Source: Heterostelium multicystogenum (lineage: Eukaryota; Evosea; Eumycetozoa; Acytosteliales; Acytosteliaceae). From it: a stretch of 64,000 nt of DNA. Under the pieces are notes generated by a model that searched no databases, had not been told where the DNA came from, and saw nothing but the letters and a program-made list of their open reading frames with translations. Of the stretch, positions 11,530 to 24,114 are shown piece after piece; position 1 is the first letter of the stretch, and each line of letters begins with the position of its first letter. The stretch covers positions 62,001 to 126,000 of the forward strand of contig RCNN01000002.1 in the NCBI GenBank assembly GCA_003667245.1, written 5' to 3'. The position numbers were made by a program, and so were the translations under genes.

Positions 11530-14500
11530 CTATGGTCTGTTTTGTAGGCAGAGAATCTTTCTGATGCTGCCTCCAAGAGTAAAAAATTTGTAAACTGATA
11601 ACTCATTGGTTAACTCTCTCATCTTTTGAATTACCTCGGCTGTGTCTTTACCACTTTCAATATCTAGATAAAAATAATTGATGGCATCAGTATGTTGTAA
11701 TTCGTTATTAACGAAATTAATCACTTACTTTGCTTATTAAGGTCTGATATTCTTGAGCATTGTAGTCTTAATAATCTTCTGCATTCAAGTAGGAGCTCTC
11801 TTTTACCGATGAAAAGCTTATATGGGATCGAACTTTTGTCTGGATTGAAAAGCAAATTGAAATTGTTGTTGAGTGAGCCGGACAGGGTATTAACTGGGAG
11901 TGGTATTGACATAGTTGGTAGAGTTGGGATGCTGAGAGTTGGTTGAATTAAAGGTGTTGATATGGTAGGAGTGGTGGGTGTTGCTGTGTTGGTTGTGGCT
12001 GATGGAATTGAAGTGGTGATTGGTGTTGTAGTACCGCTGTTGGAAGCAATTGTAGCTTGTTGAGGTGTTTGAAGAGGTGATTGTGTATTGGGAGTGGTAT
12101 TAGCTGACGATGTTGTTGATAATACAGGTGTAGAAACGCTTGGAGTTGTTGTTACTGCAGCAGGTGGATTAGTTTGTTGAGGAGTTGAAGTTGATGGTTT
12201 TTGTGGTGATACAGTTTTTTGTGGTGAGGTGACTGGAGTTGTAGTTGGGGTTGTTGAGCTGGTGCTGGCGGGTTGCGAAGTAGCTGTTGGAGTTGTGCTG
12301 GTATTTATTGGTGTTTGTTGGGTACTTGGAACTGGCTGATTTGGTAAAGGTTTAGATGCTGTAGGAGTTGGTTTTGTAGCTACAGGTGCAGGTGTATGAG
12401 ATGTGGTTGGTTTAGAAATGCCTGTGGCGGGTGGTGCTGGTTTAGGTGGTGTACTATTTAAGGGTTTGATGGGACTTGTAGATATTCCTGGTGCGGGTGT
12501 TGCAGCAGTTTTGGCATATGCTCCATTAATTGGAGTTGGTGCGGTTTTTGCTCACAGCGTATGTTGTTGCCGTAGCAGCAGACTGTGACTTGACTCCTGT
12601 AGATGTTGCTGTTGTGGTTGTTGTTTGTGGTAGTGATGCCGATTGACCACTGCTGGCCATTGGTTTGGCTGTGGTTACTACACCAGCCTTTGGCTTTAGG
12701 TGAGCTACTTGATTTGGATTAACAGTGGGTGGATTCTTTCCAACGCAACAAGGACATGTGTATATCTTTTGTCCATTGGCATTGATAATGACTTGTGGCA
12801 TCGATGATGTCTTTGGTTTTGGTGGCACCGACGATCCAACAGTGCCCGGTGTGGAAACAGGTGGCTTGGACATTGGCACAGATTTTAAACCGGTGGTTGC
12901 TGTTGGCATTGTTTTTGGCATGATTGCAGATCCTGGTGCGCCTGGCTTAATAGTTGTCTGTACAGGAGTGGAAGCTGCTGGTTTTGATGCAGTGGCAACT
13001 GTTTTTATGGGAGATGGTGTTACTCCGGTAGCGGCGGCTGAAGTAGGAGCAGCTGCTTTTGACTGACTAATAGCTGCAGGTTTTGGTAGGGTAGAAGTTA
13101 CAGGCTGAGAAGAAGCAGGTTTTGGAGTTGATGTTGGTACTTGTGATGGTGTTGGAGCAACAGTTGCAGCAGGCTTAGTGGCTATTGGTCTCACACTAGA
13201 CGATAAAGTAGGTTGCTGATTTTGGAGCTACTGTTGATTCACCAGTATTAAAGAAGATTGAGGAGTCTTTGGAGCTGTTGATGTATTGGGTGTAGTTGTC
13301 GATACTTTTGTGGTAGTTGCTGGAATTGAAGTTGAGGTTTGGACAACTTTCAACATTTTGCTTCTTGACAACCTGTTTAACTGCTGACTCGACTTTAACA
13401 GGTGGTGTTGAAGTAGTAACTGCAGCTGTAGTTGGGGCGGGAGTTGGAGTGGATGGAGATGTTTGCGCACTGCTTGGACAGTCGTCTGAGTTGGAGCTGT
13501 GGGATTGGTGCTACTGCTTAGTTGTACTGGGGTTGGAGTGGTTTTGGACTGGAGTTGTTTGAGGATATTGCTTGAGTTGGAACAGCTGGTGTCGGAATGG
13601 TTGGTTTAATCTCTGTTTTTAACAGCGGGAATTGTTGGTGAATCATGTGGTTTTGTAACAGCGATGTTGAGGACAACGATGACGATAGACTTGAGATAGA
13701 TTTGTTTGGTAAGATGGTCGAGGATCCAACTTTAGAAATAATAATAGAGACCGAAATATCGATGCTTTCAGAATATTGTCAAACAGCTCGGTAATGTAGG
13801 TACGATTGTTGATGTCCGAAATGATTGACAGCTTCCAAAGATGGATGTGAAATTGATTGCAATGAAGTCTTTCTCCTCAAACGTTGACGAAATACACTCA
13901 AAAGAAACACTTTTGCTTGCTGACGATCGAAATGGATCCACAGTTGAGATACTCCATTGAAAATGCTGGAATCTCGTATATCTCACGTGCTAGAGAACCT
14001 GGTTCGCCTTTTTCGATTGTAGGGATTTTGAAATTAGGATTTGGTTTGCATTGTGTCTAATTTACTCTCGAGCCAATGCCTGCAATTTGATACGATCGGT
14101 TGTTGGTAAAAGTGACTCGACCATCTTTCCAACTGAATCTTGGACGTTGGCATCGAGAGAAGGGGGAGGGAGAAGAGATTTGCAGGGGTGAGGGCTGCTG
14201 TTGTTGCATCAATGTGATTTGTTGGACCTGTTGTTGATGCTGGCTGTTGCTGATGATTTCATCTTCAGCCAGTGGATCTGCACTGAACTCCCAAATCTCT
14301 GCACCTATATCTAGCTCCTGTTTCAGGTCCTCTTCGCTAACCCAAAATCCTTTGGTCTTGTTCATGTTAAACATGACGACTTTGTACTTTGTGCTGTTTC
14401 ACATTCTCATCGATCTTTGGCTCAATTGGAAGTGTGTTGTTGGTTGTCTGTTTGGGAGTGGAGGCATCTCCAACATCCAAAACTTTGACCTCAAACCATT

Positions 14501-17500
14501 TTCCAGGTGGAAACACCTCTGAATGTTGATAGAAAAAAAACGCTGCTGATCCAACTGGATATTTAACAGATAGATTAACTTCCTGTACCTTGTTTTTTAC
14601 TGACTTTGACTTGATTTTTTGGTATCCTAGATGATTGTTGTACACAATTCTTCCAAATCTAAATGTCTATTATAAAATATTAGTATTTCCAGAACTGGAC
14701 ACTAAGAGCAAGTTTAACTTACTCTTTTCGATGATCTAGACTTCCTTTTTGGAGCGTAAGTCATCCTCGCTGCTACTGAAGATGTCTCTTGCTTGTTTGG
14801 TTGGATAAAAGGTATAGACGTGATTGTCGGGGAAGTAGTAGTTGTTGTTTGTGGTAGTTGTAGTGACTCCATTGTTGTTGGTGGTGGTTGTGATGGTTGT
14901 GGTGGTGGAAATGATACTGTCGTCGGAAGCGACTGTTGCTGCTGCTGCTGGGTTTGGATGTATTTGAATTTGCTGCTGTTGTAGCTGTTGGAGCAATTGC
15001 GGTGATTTTTGGCAGTTGAGTCGGCACTCCAGTGATCGATTGATGGGGAAAGAGTGATACGCGACCTTGTTTCATCAGCTGACAAACCAAATAGTGGTGC
15101 CAAGAGAGTGAGACGTACATCATAATAGAAGTTCTTGATTTGGGGTTGGTGACTTGGTGCCACACATCAATGTCGATATAATATGCCACTCACGACCATA
15201 GGCACAAAATAGCTCGCGGAAGAACATCTTTTCCTCTTCGTACCAAACTGTCAGTTGGAAATGCTTCTGTACGTGTGGATCCATTGTAAAACGCTTTGCC
15301 TTCTTGTTATTGGCACCCGTTGCCACGAGTAACAATTGATTCTGCTGAGCAGCACCCTGTAGTGAGTTGTATGGTGTCAGTGACGACAGCTGTGGAGATG
15401 ATGTTGCTGATGCTGCTGCTGTAGTTGTTGGTTGGATGGGTGTCAGCTCTACGCTAACCGGGACAAGAGTAGGTAACATCGCCGAGGAGGAAATAGGTGT
15501 GGACAACGCGGATGTTGACATGGACAACGACTTTGGATAGGGTAGATCGCCTACCATATTTCCGCTGCTTAGACTGCTGGTGCTGCTAGACAGCGCCGAA
15601 ATTTGGTTTCTCTTTTGATGATTGAATTGAAAATACTGTTGATATATCTATCGGGTTTGGAGGAGGAGGATGATTCGTGTGTGGAGGAGGATGATGAATT
15701 TTGCAGGCTGCTGCTGTTGTTGGATGTGATAAAAGATGGTGAAGTCGGGGAGAGGATAGGTGATAGCGGGGAAAGTGGTGAAAGTGGACAAACGGGTGAA
15801 AGTGGGGCAAAGTCCAATACTCCTGGTGAGATTGGTGAAGCCAGTGGCATTGGAAATGCCATCGGTGAAAATGGTGCCAAAAAGGAGAGTGTTTGCATGC
15901 TGTGGTCCACAAACGGGTGAAATTGTGACGAGTATGTCGATAGTTTGTTGCTGATACTGTTGGATGGTTGTATTGGCATGGGTGAGAGAAATGGATTGTC
16001 GATGTCGATTGGCTGCTGTATATCCTGACTGCTTGGCAGCTGCTGCTGTTGCTGACTGTGAGGCAGTTGATTATGGTGTTGCTGTAGCTGTAGTAGCTGT
16101 TGTTGTAACTGTAGCTGCTCATATTGTTGTTGCTGCTGCTGTTGCTCCTGTTGCTGTTGATCCTGTTGTTGTTGTTGTTGCAATAGCTTTTGCTTCTTCC
16201 TTGAAGTCGACTTCTTCTTCCTCTTCTTGCTGCTGTCTTTATCTTTACTACTATACTTCTTGTCCCTTTCCCTCTCTCTGTCTTTGTCCTTGTCTTTATC
16301 GCGCTTCTTTGATTTCTTCTTTTTCAGCTCGATTGCTTGCTGTCTTACCGACGCGTCTTCTCCGTCCTCTGAGTTGTCATTGCTGTCGTCTTCGTCGTCG
16401 TCGTCCTCTACGTTGAAGGCAGACGATGAATCCGAAGGATCCATTGCACTGTCCGAATCATTTTCGTCAAAATCTTCATCGTCGGACTCATCTAAGCTGT
16501 TTATCAGAATATCTTCATCATCGTTGGCAATAGGCACAGCATTAGAATCGTCGTCCTCACTATCGGATGTATTGATATTGATCTCCATATCCGAGCTGTT
16601 GTCAGATGCCGTCGTTGTATTATTATATATTGGTGTTGTAGAGGTTGACTTCTTTTTCCTACTACTGCTGCTGCCGCTACTTGACTTTCTACTGCTGCTT
16701 GAAGAATTCTTCTTTTTCTTCTTTTGGTTGACTGATGGTACATTGTGTTGTTGCTGCTGCTGTTGTTGATGCTGCTGTGGTTTGCTGAGACGGTGATAGT
16801 AAGTGTTGCTGCAGTGATTTCGTTAAAATACTATCGATCTTTATCATTCCCAAACTATTGATGTTGATGCTTGAGTTGTCGGCATCCTCACCACTGATAT
16901 CTATTTCGCCATCTGTACCATCATCGGCAGCAGTGCTACCGTGTATACTACTACTACTACTCTTCATTCTCTTGCTGTTGTTGTTACTATTTACATTAGT
17001 AGTTGTGGTAGACGAGTCTTCATCGTTGTTTCTCTTCTTTGACTCTGAACAATCGACGTCCTCATGCTCATCGACATGAGACCCAGCGCCGGCGCTAATA
17101 CGTAAAGAAAGGCACGTTAGTCTCGTTAGGCCTCAGATTGCTCGGCACAATGATTAATATACCATACTCTATAACTATAGTCTGCTCATCGGCATCGTCG
17201 CCTGACTTCCTCTTCTTGGCGGCGGTCGTCTTTTTGGCGCTGGTGCCTGTGGTGGTGCTTGCATTCGTGGTGGTAGATTTTGTCGAAACTTTATTTTGAC
17301 TTTTCCGCAGCGAAAGTGGTTTGTGTGTTGAAAATATGGAGGGTGATGTTATTGCCGAAGTGGAGGGCGACGCCGATTGGGATGATGATTGCTGCGACGA
17401 ACTACCACTGTTTGTCGCAGTTGACGAGCCCGTCAAAGAACCATTATTGGTCACCTGCTCCATATTGCTATTGACACTACTGCTATTACTACTACTATTA

Positions 17501-17629
17501 TTATTATTGTTATTGTTACTGTCATTTGATTGTTGTTCATCATCGCTGTCGTTCATGATATCTATTTCCTCATCATCATCCCTGATTACTACTATTTCTA
17601 CTACTACTACTATTATTAATCTGAGCCAT
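11530..17629 (-). CDS. Very large low-complexity nuclear protein with a SANT (Myb-like) domain
   Basis: Minus-strand gene starting at the ATG at 17627-17629 (MAQINNSSSS) and ending near 11530. In order: Asn/Ser- and Asp/Glu-rich acidic segments; a Lys/Arg nuclear-localisation-like block (KKKKSKKRDKDKDKDRERER, about 16250-16330) followed by a Gln tract encoded by CAA/CAG at about 16125-16185; then at 15150-15280 a SANT domain (VWYEEEKMFFRELFCAYGRE, ISTLMCGTKSP, and after a shift NQIKNFYYDVR) close to the NCoR/RCOR SANT2 pattern. Downstream is a conserved block TFRFGRIVYNNHLGYQ ... KYPVGSAAFFFYQH, which could be an FY-rich-like module (weak). A globular stretch lies at 13700-14370. A roughly 600-residue Pro/Thr/Ala-rich tail contains one Cys cluster (KIYTCPCCVGKN, about 12740), then a short conserved C-terminus split by an intron near 11668-11732. 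Many one-base shifts occur. It may be two adjacent genes. Probable chromatin or transcription regulator by inference. Confidence 0.6.
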
Positions 17630-18882
17630 ATTTAATACATCAACCGTTGATGTAACCATTTACTATTCTTGATATAGTAGTAGCTCTGGTAAAATAATAA
17701 AATAATAGTTTAGAATAATAAATTAAAAATAATAAATAATAAATAATAAATAATATATAATATAATATAATAAATCAAGATGGATTGTTGACTGACTGAC
17801 TGAATGCCTGACTAATGTGGTATAGTACGATATGGTTATGAAATAATAATAATATGATATGTAAGGTATGATATGATAAAAATAAAATTATTCGTTTAAT
17901 ATGCCCTGATCTGATGATGATGATGATGGATGTTGATTTGGGTGGGTGTTGGACACAACGATTATCTTAATCACAGTGCCACTGAAAACAATAAATTCAA
18001 AAAATCTAAACACTCCAACCAACCCTACAAATTTTATAATGAATGTTACTAAATTTGTTGATGGACCAAGCAATCTGACCTATCTACTATCTATCTATCT
18101 AATCTATCTATCTATCTATGACTGACTGACTGACTAGGTATGAACAAATGCACTAAAGTAAGTTAAATTGATTTAACTTCCTTTGCTTCACTCCTGCTGC
18201 TAGACACTTCACTATAAAACTTCACTAAATAATAAATATAATACTTTTAATATTAATGATTTAAACTAATCTAACTAACTAATTATTAACTAATATTAGT
18301 AGTTAATGGTTATTGTTATTGTTGTTGGTTGATTAGTTAAGTATTTAGTGGGTTAAGTTGATTGTGCTTTCTTGCTTGCTTGTTTGTATGTTATTTATTT
18401 GATGCAGTGGAATTAGGTGGTGTGTGGGGCTCACTCGTTCGAGTCGTATTTTGAATTTAATTTTAAATTTAAATTTATTTTCAATTTTTATTTTCGCTGA
18501 CAAGCTATACTCCCCTATGGATTGGTGGGTTTATCCAACTAGTTTTTCAATTTAAATTGAAGTTTTGCAATAATGATGACCCAACAGCTAAAATCACTAC
18601 CACTAGTAAAATTGACACCTTTTTCCATCAAATCAACAACAAACAAACAGGTGATCAAAAAAGGATATTTATTTAATAAATATCGTCCTCTCTTTAAAAC
18701 ACTTTATTTTAGTGTAATCCAAATCAATCAAACTCATGTCAAAGTACACTTGATATAAATCAATTTTTACCTACTAAAAGATAAGATTACCTACCATAAT
18801 CAATTTAATCAAATAGATATATTATTATAATAATTAATAATAATCTTTGTTACCTTCAACAACTAAGATTTAGTCTATGATG

Positions 18883-18939
<57 letters not shown>

Positions 18940-19436
18940 AGATGGTTGATTTCAACTAGTTGATTTGAAATTTGAGTTTGGCAAAACGAAGTGAAGTTGA
19001 AGTGGTGGACAGGACATTCGGAGTTGGAATTTGCCAACAGTTATTTATTTCAATTGAAAATTGTAAAATCAAAAATAAAATTGAATGAGAATGAATGCTT
19101 TTATGAAAATCATTCATTTAAATCATCCAAAATAAGATTAGATTTAAAACCTTTAACTCAGTTCATCCATTTCATTTCATTACAATTCAATTCAATACAA
19201 TAACAATACAAACAATAACAATTACATTAATATTGTATGTATTGTGTGTATTGTGTGTATATATATATGTAGATTAGATTGTATTTTTGTGTGTTATTGT
19301 TTTGTATTGTATTGCATGCTATTTAGTTTTGTTGTTGTTCATTTAATATACATATATAAATAAAGAAAAAAAAGGAAGGAGGGTAACTTTTGCTTTACTT
19401 TATTTTACATTGGTTTGTATTTCTTGCTTTTGAAAA
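17630..19436. other. Intergenic region between divergent SANT-protein and ABC-transporter genes
   Basis: AT-rich spacer holding both promoters. It contains AATAAATAAT tandem units (about 17718-17755), CTAT and GACT tetranucleotide runs (18086-18135) and the long TGAT microsatellite at 18884-18937. Short open frames at 18573-18758 and 18991-19203 have unlikely composition and I do not accept them. Confidence 0.6.
18884..18937. repeat. (GATT)n microsatellite, about 13 copies
   Basis: Uninterrupted tetranucleotide GATT repeat of about 54 bases in the promoter-proximal spacer. The same unit reappears in a short run at 63146-63178 near the right end of the window. Confidence 0.9.
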
Positions 19437-22222
19437 ATGCTCATGTTTATAGGATGGTTTCGAAAGAAACTGTTGTATATATGGGCTTTGGTCAAGGCTA
19501 TGCCTATCTATGTATTCTATCGGTACCTCTGGCACAGCAATAAGAGACTGCTCGCTAAAACCATTGCAGTTCACTATATAAATTCCGATTCTTCTTGAAA
19601 TCCTACCGTGGTACACATCAAAGAGAAAGATCGGTAACTTCTTGCGTTCTGCTCGTGTGGACATTACCCATCGTATGTCAACCAATAGCCAGTACTCGCA
19701 TTCACTTATTGTCAAGTATGTCTTGCTCACCATATACTACGCCGTACTCGATAACCTAAATGCACATCTCATCAAATTAGTTGTAAGTATTGCCAATCAA
19801 TAGAGTCCCAATCAGCCACAGCAGTAGCAGTAACAGCAGCAAACTAACTATGATCAATCAAACAATCAATTAACTACCTACATCTATAGTCAGTGGAGAA
19901 TCAGTTGTTAATTAGGAGAATGGTCATGGGAGAAGCTATTATATTCAGAGATTGGCGCATTTGACTTTTTGAGAAAGAAGAACAACATTGGACCCCTAGA
20001 ATTAGAGTACAAGATATCCTCTTCTATCAATACAACCATTTCGTTCTTTACATATACAATCCCCGATTTCTTGGCGAACTTCTACGCATTTGGTTTGTAT
20101 CCGATTCGATTCTATACAATACGACTTGTGGCTAACCAACTTTATTCGGTTACAACGTGATACAGTTGTCGAAGGTTCAGATTTATTTAGAAGTAGAAGA
20201 AAGATTGACCCGCTCATTATTCTGCATCCCATATTGATTGCAATCTATCAGAAGGTCAGTCAGAGACTGAGGGGTGCATCTGGTGGAGGCCAATGAAATC
20301 AAGTTTAGAGATACCTATCAGGTTGCAATGAGCAAGATGGTCACCAAACACATTGGAAGGTCTGTCCGATATACAGGTCAACAATTTACAAGAGACACAG
20401 TTGTCATTGTTTGATAATCTTATAGAAAAGGAGCTGGAAACACTCAATCGTTCTCAACACTCGTTTCAAGAGTATGGCGATCGATTCACAACCGTTCGGT
20501 CTTTGAATTCGCAGCAGAAGTATGGGTAGCACACAAAGTAATGTTACGTCAAGGTATCAACAACGAAGAGTATAGAACAATGTTATTGGAGATAAACCGT
20601 GTCATGTAAGAGAAGAAGGACTACCACTACTACATTAAACAATCACTATATTGCATCAAGAAGACTAACTGTATTATCTTACATATAATATACAGCCGTT
20701 TAGGTAAAAGACTATGGAGTTCATTTGCAAGTTTCAAGAATATATATAAGCATCAAAAGAAAGTTAAAGAGTTATTATATTCCAACTTTTATCGAAGAAG
20801 ATGGAAACCTTAAAAGGTAACTACAGATACATTAAATATATTACTTTATAACAGATATTAACAGTGTACATATAATACCTATAGTGTATATAAATTTGAA
20901 GAATTAACATTAAGAAATGTAAAATATGCCTATGAGAATAAGTTTTCTTTGCTCCCCTCCTCTACCTGTTCTAGACTTGCAGGGTGAGATGACTGTATGT
21001 ATCCAACTATCGATGCTTTATCCATAACTTGTGTTGTATTTAGTGACTAAACTATCATTCACTTCATCTTCAGATATTACCTGGTAAAAGATATGCTTTG
21101 GTGGGACAGAATAGAGCTGGTAAATCAACACTTAACCATATTCTTTGTAAAATATATAAAACCAGACGATGGTGAGATTCTTTTGAATGGAATACCCTAC
21201 GGCGAAATATCAAGATCATCCATACGTAGATTAATTTTCTTATGTATCTCAAAGACCTTTTATTTTCCATGGAACCGTCAGAGACAACATTAGAGTTGGT
21301 AATCCAACCGCAACTGAAGAGCAGAGTAAGTAAAGCACTAATCCTCTCTTAGCGATTCAAATATAGACTAACCACCTTATTGTAATTTTCATTAGTTATT
21401 GAAGCAGCTTCAGCAGCTGGTGTTTTTGCTTTTGCAGAAGATTCAAACTCTCAACAGAATGACTCACCTTATTATGGATATGACGATGAAATGAAGCCAT
21501 TTGGCGATCCTGTTTCGCCTGTAATAAAGAATTCACTCACCAAGAGTGGATGCATCAATAATAATACATGCGAGGCTATTCTCACACAGAGCCAGCAACA
21601 AGTGACTCTAAAGCAAGTCAACTTCCAGAATACACCAGAGACAATGACACATGGCAGAGATATCAAGAGCAATATCGATGCAGGATTGAAGGGTGAGGAT
21701 TGGAGTCATCGAAGTTGGTACAACGTGTAATGGTCAGTTTTGAATCTTGCATCTATGGACGACGACGAGGAGTCTGATGATGAATCTAACATTACACCAG
21801 CACCAATCGTCCCACAGTCCATGGACTACACCAACAACCCAGTCCTAGACCAAACTGTCGAGCTCGGAGGAAAGAATATTAGTGGTGGATTCGCTCAGTC
21901 GATTGCACTCGCCAGAATCTTTGTGAGAACAGGAGCAAAAATTGTCATTTTGGACGAATCCATGAGTCAGATGGATGCTTTCAAGAAGAGAGAAATCATC
22001 TTCCCCAAACTCTTTCAATTTGCTACCGCCAACAATATCCACTCATCATTGTTATCGCACGATCTGATATCCATCCAAACATGGTCGACCACATATTTTG
22101 TTTTGGACCATGGTAAAATTGTTACATCAAGGATCACACAAAAGAATTGGTACAAGCAAAGGCACCGTATATATGAAGCTGCTTGGTATCCCAATTTAAA
22201 AAAAATTGAATCAAATCAATAG
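19437..22222 (+). CDS. ABC transporter (half-size), degenerate Walker A and long insertion in the NBD
   Basis: Begins MLMFIGWFRKKLLYIWALVK at 19437. A hydrophobic membrane domain follows over 19437-20800 (for example SLIVKYVLLTIYYAVLDNL and FFTYTIPDFLANFYAFG) in several exons and shifted frames. The nucleotide-binding domain starts about 20890 (YKFEELTLRNVKYAYENKF). Walker A is GQNRAGKST (21104-21130), with Arg where Gly is usual. The Q-loop region reads YVSQRPFIFHGTVRDNIRVG. The signature is ISGGF in place of LSGGQ (21878-21892). Walker B is KIVILDES followed by MSQMDA (about 21938-21970). The H-loop SHD has its His at 22058-22060. Walker A and signature are about 235 residues apart, roughly 120 more than in ABCB-type domains. 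The extra residues are polar and acidic (QQQVTLKQVNFQ, MDDDEESDDES). The Q-loop resembles B/C-type transporters; dictyostelid ABCH-type is possible. Frame breaks near 19590, 20160, 20415 and 21728. Substrate unknown. Confidence 0.75.
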
Positions 22223-22262
22223 ATTCGCCTATAACAACAAACTTTATTAAAATGTTGCATAT

Positions 22263-24114
22263 TCAAAATACAAAGGTAGTGACAACCACCACTGGGACAA
22301 TGACTCCCATGGCAGTGATACACGATACAGCAATCTTTCGGCATTGTTTGAGAGTGTATTTCGGAAATACACGGTAGATTAGCTGCATCTCTTCCAGATC
22401 CATTGAAGAGGACGGCGACAATGGCTGCTCAAGCAAGATTGGATTTACTCCTGCATCGATAAGTATCGACTTCTGGTGATCGGTCATGCTCCTGCCATTC
22501 TTTCTAAATTGGATGGATTTTAGGTAGATCAGAAGCGGTATAATAAAGTTGGATGCAGAGCTGAAAAAAAGACTGGCATAGTTTGAAAATATAGACAAGT
22601 CTATCACCAGTCATAAAGGTATGACTATAATCCATGGCAGCAATATTGCCAAACCAATTGCAACAGACTTTGGCAGCTTTGTTTGGTAGCAAATTAATAT
22701 TTAACTATAATGGAGAAAACCGGAATCGATGCTGCTAAAAACGGCAAATGGAAGGCATAGACAGAGATCTTTTGGTGAAAATATTGGCTTGAGCTGAAGA
22801 ATTGATGACACTCAAAATATCAGAGTTGGAGGGCATCTTTCCAAAAGCCAGACTTCCAAGAATCCAACAATGACAAACAGAAATGTTGAAAATCCAGATG
22901 ATGCCCAAATCGTCTTTTTAATATTGACTCTTGATTTCTAGAAACAAAATTGAACTAGTTAATATTAATTTTTAGCTGTCTGATTGCCTGCAATCGATGA
23001 CTTACCGATTCATTTACCCAGCTTGTAGGGTAGTAATATAGGCATAAGTTAAAATACTACATTTCCCAGGATTTTGTGCAATACCTTTGCCATTTCCTAT
23101 TATCGGTGAGTTGCTTGGTTCCAGTCCATTTTTTATGAACATGACTACCCAGCTGGTGCAGACTACTACCATCACAATGAAGGCACCAATCTGAACAATA
23201 ATATTATCATTTAGGTTCAGGGAAACCAAAGTGGAATTTTATCAGACACAAAACAATGAGATATCCAAGTGTGAAGGCATATTGAATCCAAAAATGGAGA
23301 CATATGGTCGGAGGTGGTAGAGACACAAATCCATCCTGGATTTGGGTACAATTCAACTCCACACGACTTTTTTAAAATAAAAATTAACAATGGAATCTCA
23401 TCACTTGTGAACCAACAATGATTGAAGCATATTAGTTGCTTGCAAAGAGCAAATTGATAAATAATTGTGATGCATAGTATCCCATATTTGCCAAAATAAA
23501 ATTTGGCTAACATACAAAAATTCAATTCTTAACTATATGATTAAATTAATATTAATATCCTTAGTTAAAACTGAATAAACAACGTAATTAAATTAGAGTT
23601 AAAAGGAATAGAGGAGATGGCTTCAATTAATAATAGTCCTGATATATTACTTAAGATACATATAAATAGAAAAACAACAGATGTCCTGAAAAATGATTTT
23701 GATTAATTAAAATTTGGACTTGGAATAATAAAATTTGTTAAATAATTACAATAACCAACCACTTTCTTGGTATTGAAGTGGAATTGATACATTCCAGGTC
23801 CTGTCATATTTCCAATTAAAAGACAAACACCTCCTATAAATCCACTTTGTAAAAGTTGTTAATAAATTATCAAATTGATTATCATAAAATGATCTTAATT
23901 TACATTGTTTTCTTTCCAAAAGGTTTGGGGAGTGATTTTTCTCTGGATTCTTCATTGGGTGAAGAAATTCCACTTCCACTCGGTGTAATATTACAACTTT
24001 CAATCTGGTCTAAATAACTATTTCATTTTGTTCATAAACGTTTTGATCATCGGACAATGAAATATCACTCGGACAACTACAACTAATGGTATGACATTCT
24101 ATTGAACTTTTCAT
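22263..24114 (-). CDS. AAAP-family amino acid transporter
   Basis: Minus-strand membrane protein with about 10-11 predicted helices. The start is the ATG at 24112-24114 (MKSSIECHTISCSCPSD). A polar N-terminus (SCNITPSGSGISSPNEE) is followed, after an intron ending near 23848, by the diagnostic first helix GFIGGVCLLIGNMTGPGM then VSIPLQYQESGWLL. Later pieces are SVVFLFICILSNISGLLLIE, LANMGYYASQLFINLLFASN, LNLNDNIIVQIGAFIVMVVV, PTSWVNES and VNIKKTIWASSGFSTFLFVI. The C-terminal half includes NLLPNKAAKVCCNWFGNIL and LFFSSASNFIIPLLIYLKS, as is usual in this family. Six or more one-base shifts break the reading frame. Its stop is only 40 bases from that of the convergent ABC transporter gene. The transported amino acid cannot be inferred. 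Confidence 0.8.

Noticed and set aside
12725..13066. Gly/Val/Ala-rich plus-strand frame
   Set aside because: Antisense to the Pro/Thr/Ala-rich tail of the SANT gene; the composition is the complement of that tail.
16227..16769. 180-codon Ser/Leu-rich plus-strand frame
   Set aside because: Mirror image of the Lys/Arg/Glu/Asp-rich part of the SANT gene on the other strand.
18884..18937. CRISPR-like or telomere-like repeat
   Set aside because: Simple GATT microsatellite with no spacers; eukaryotic context.
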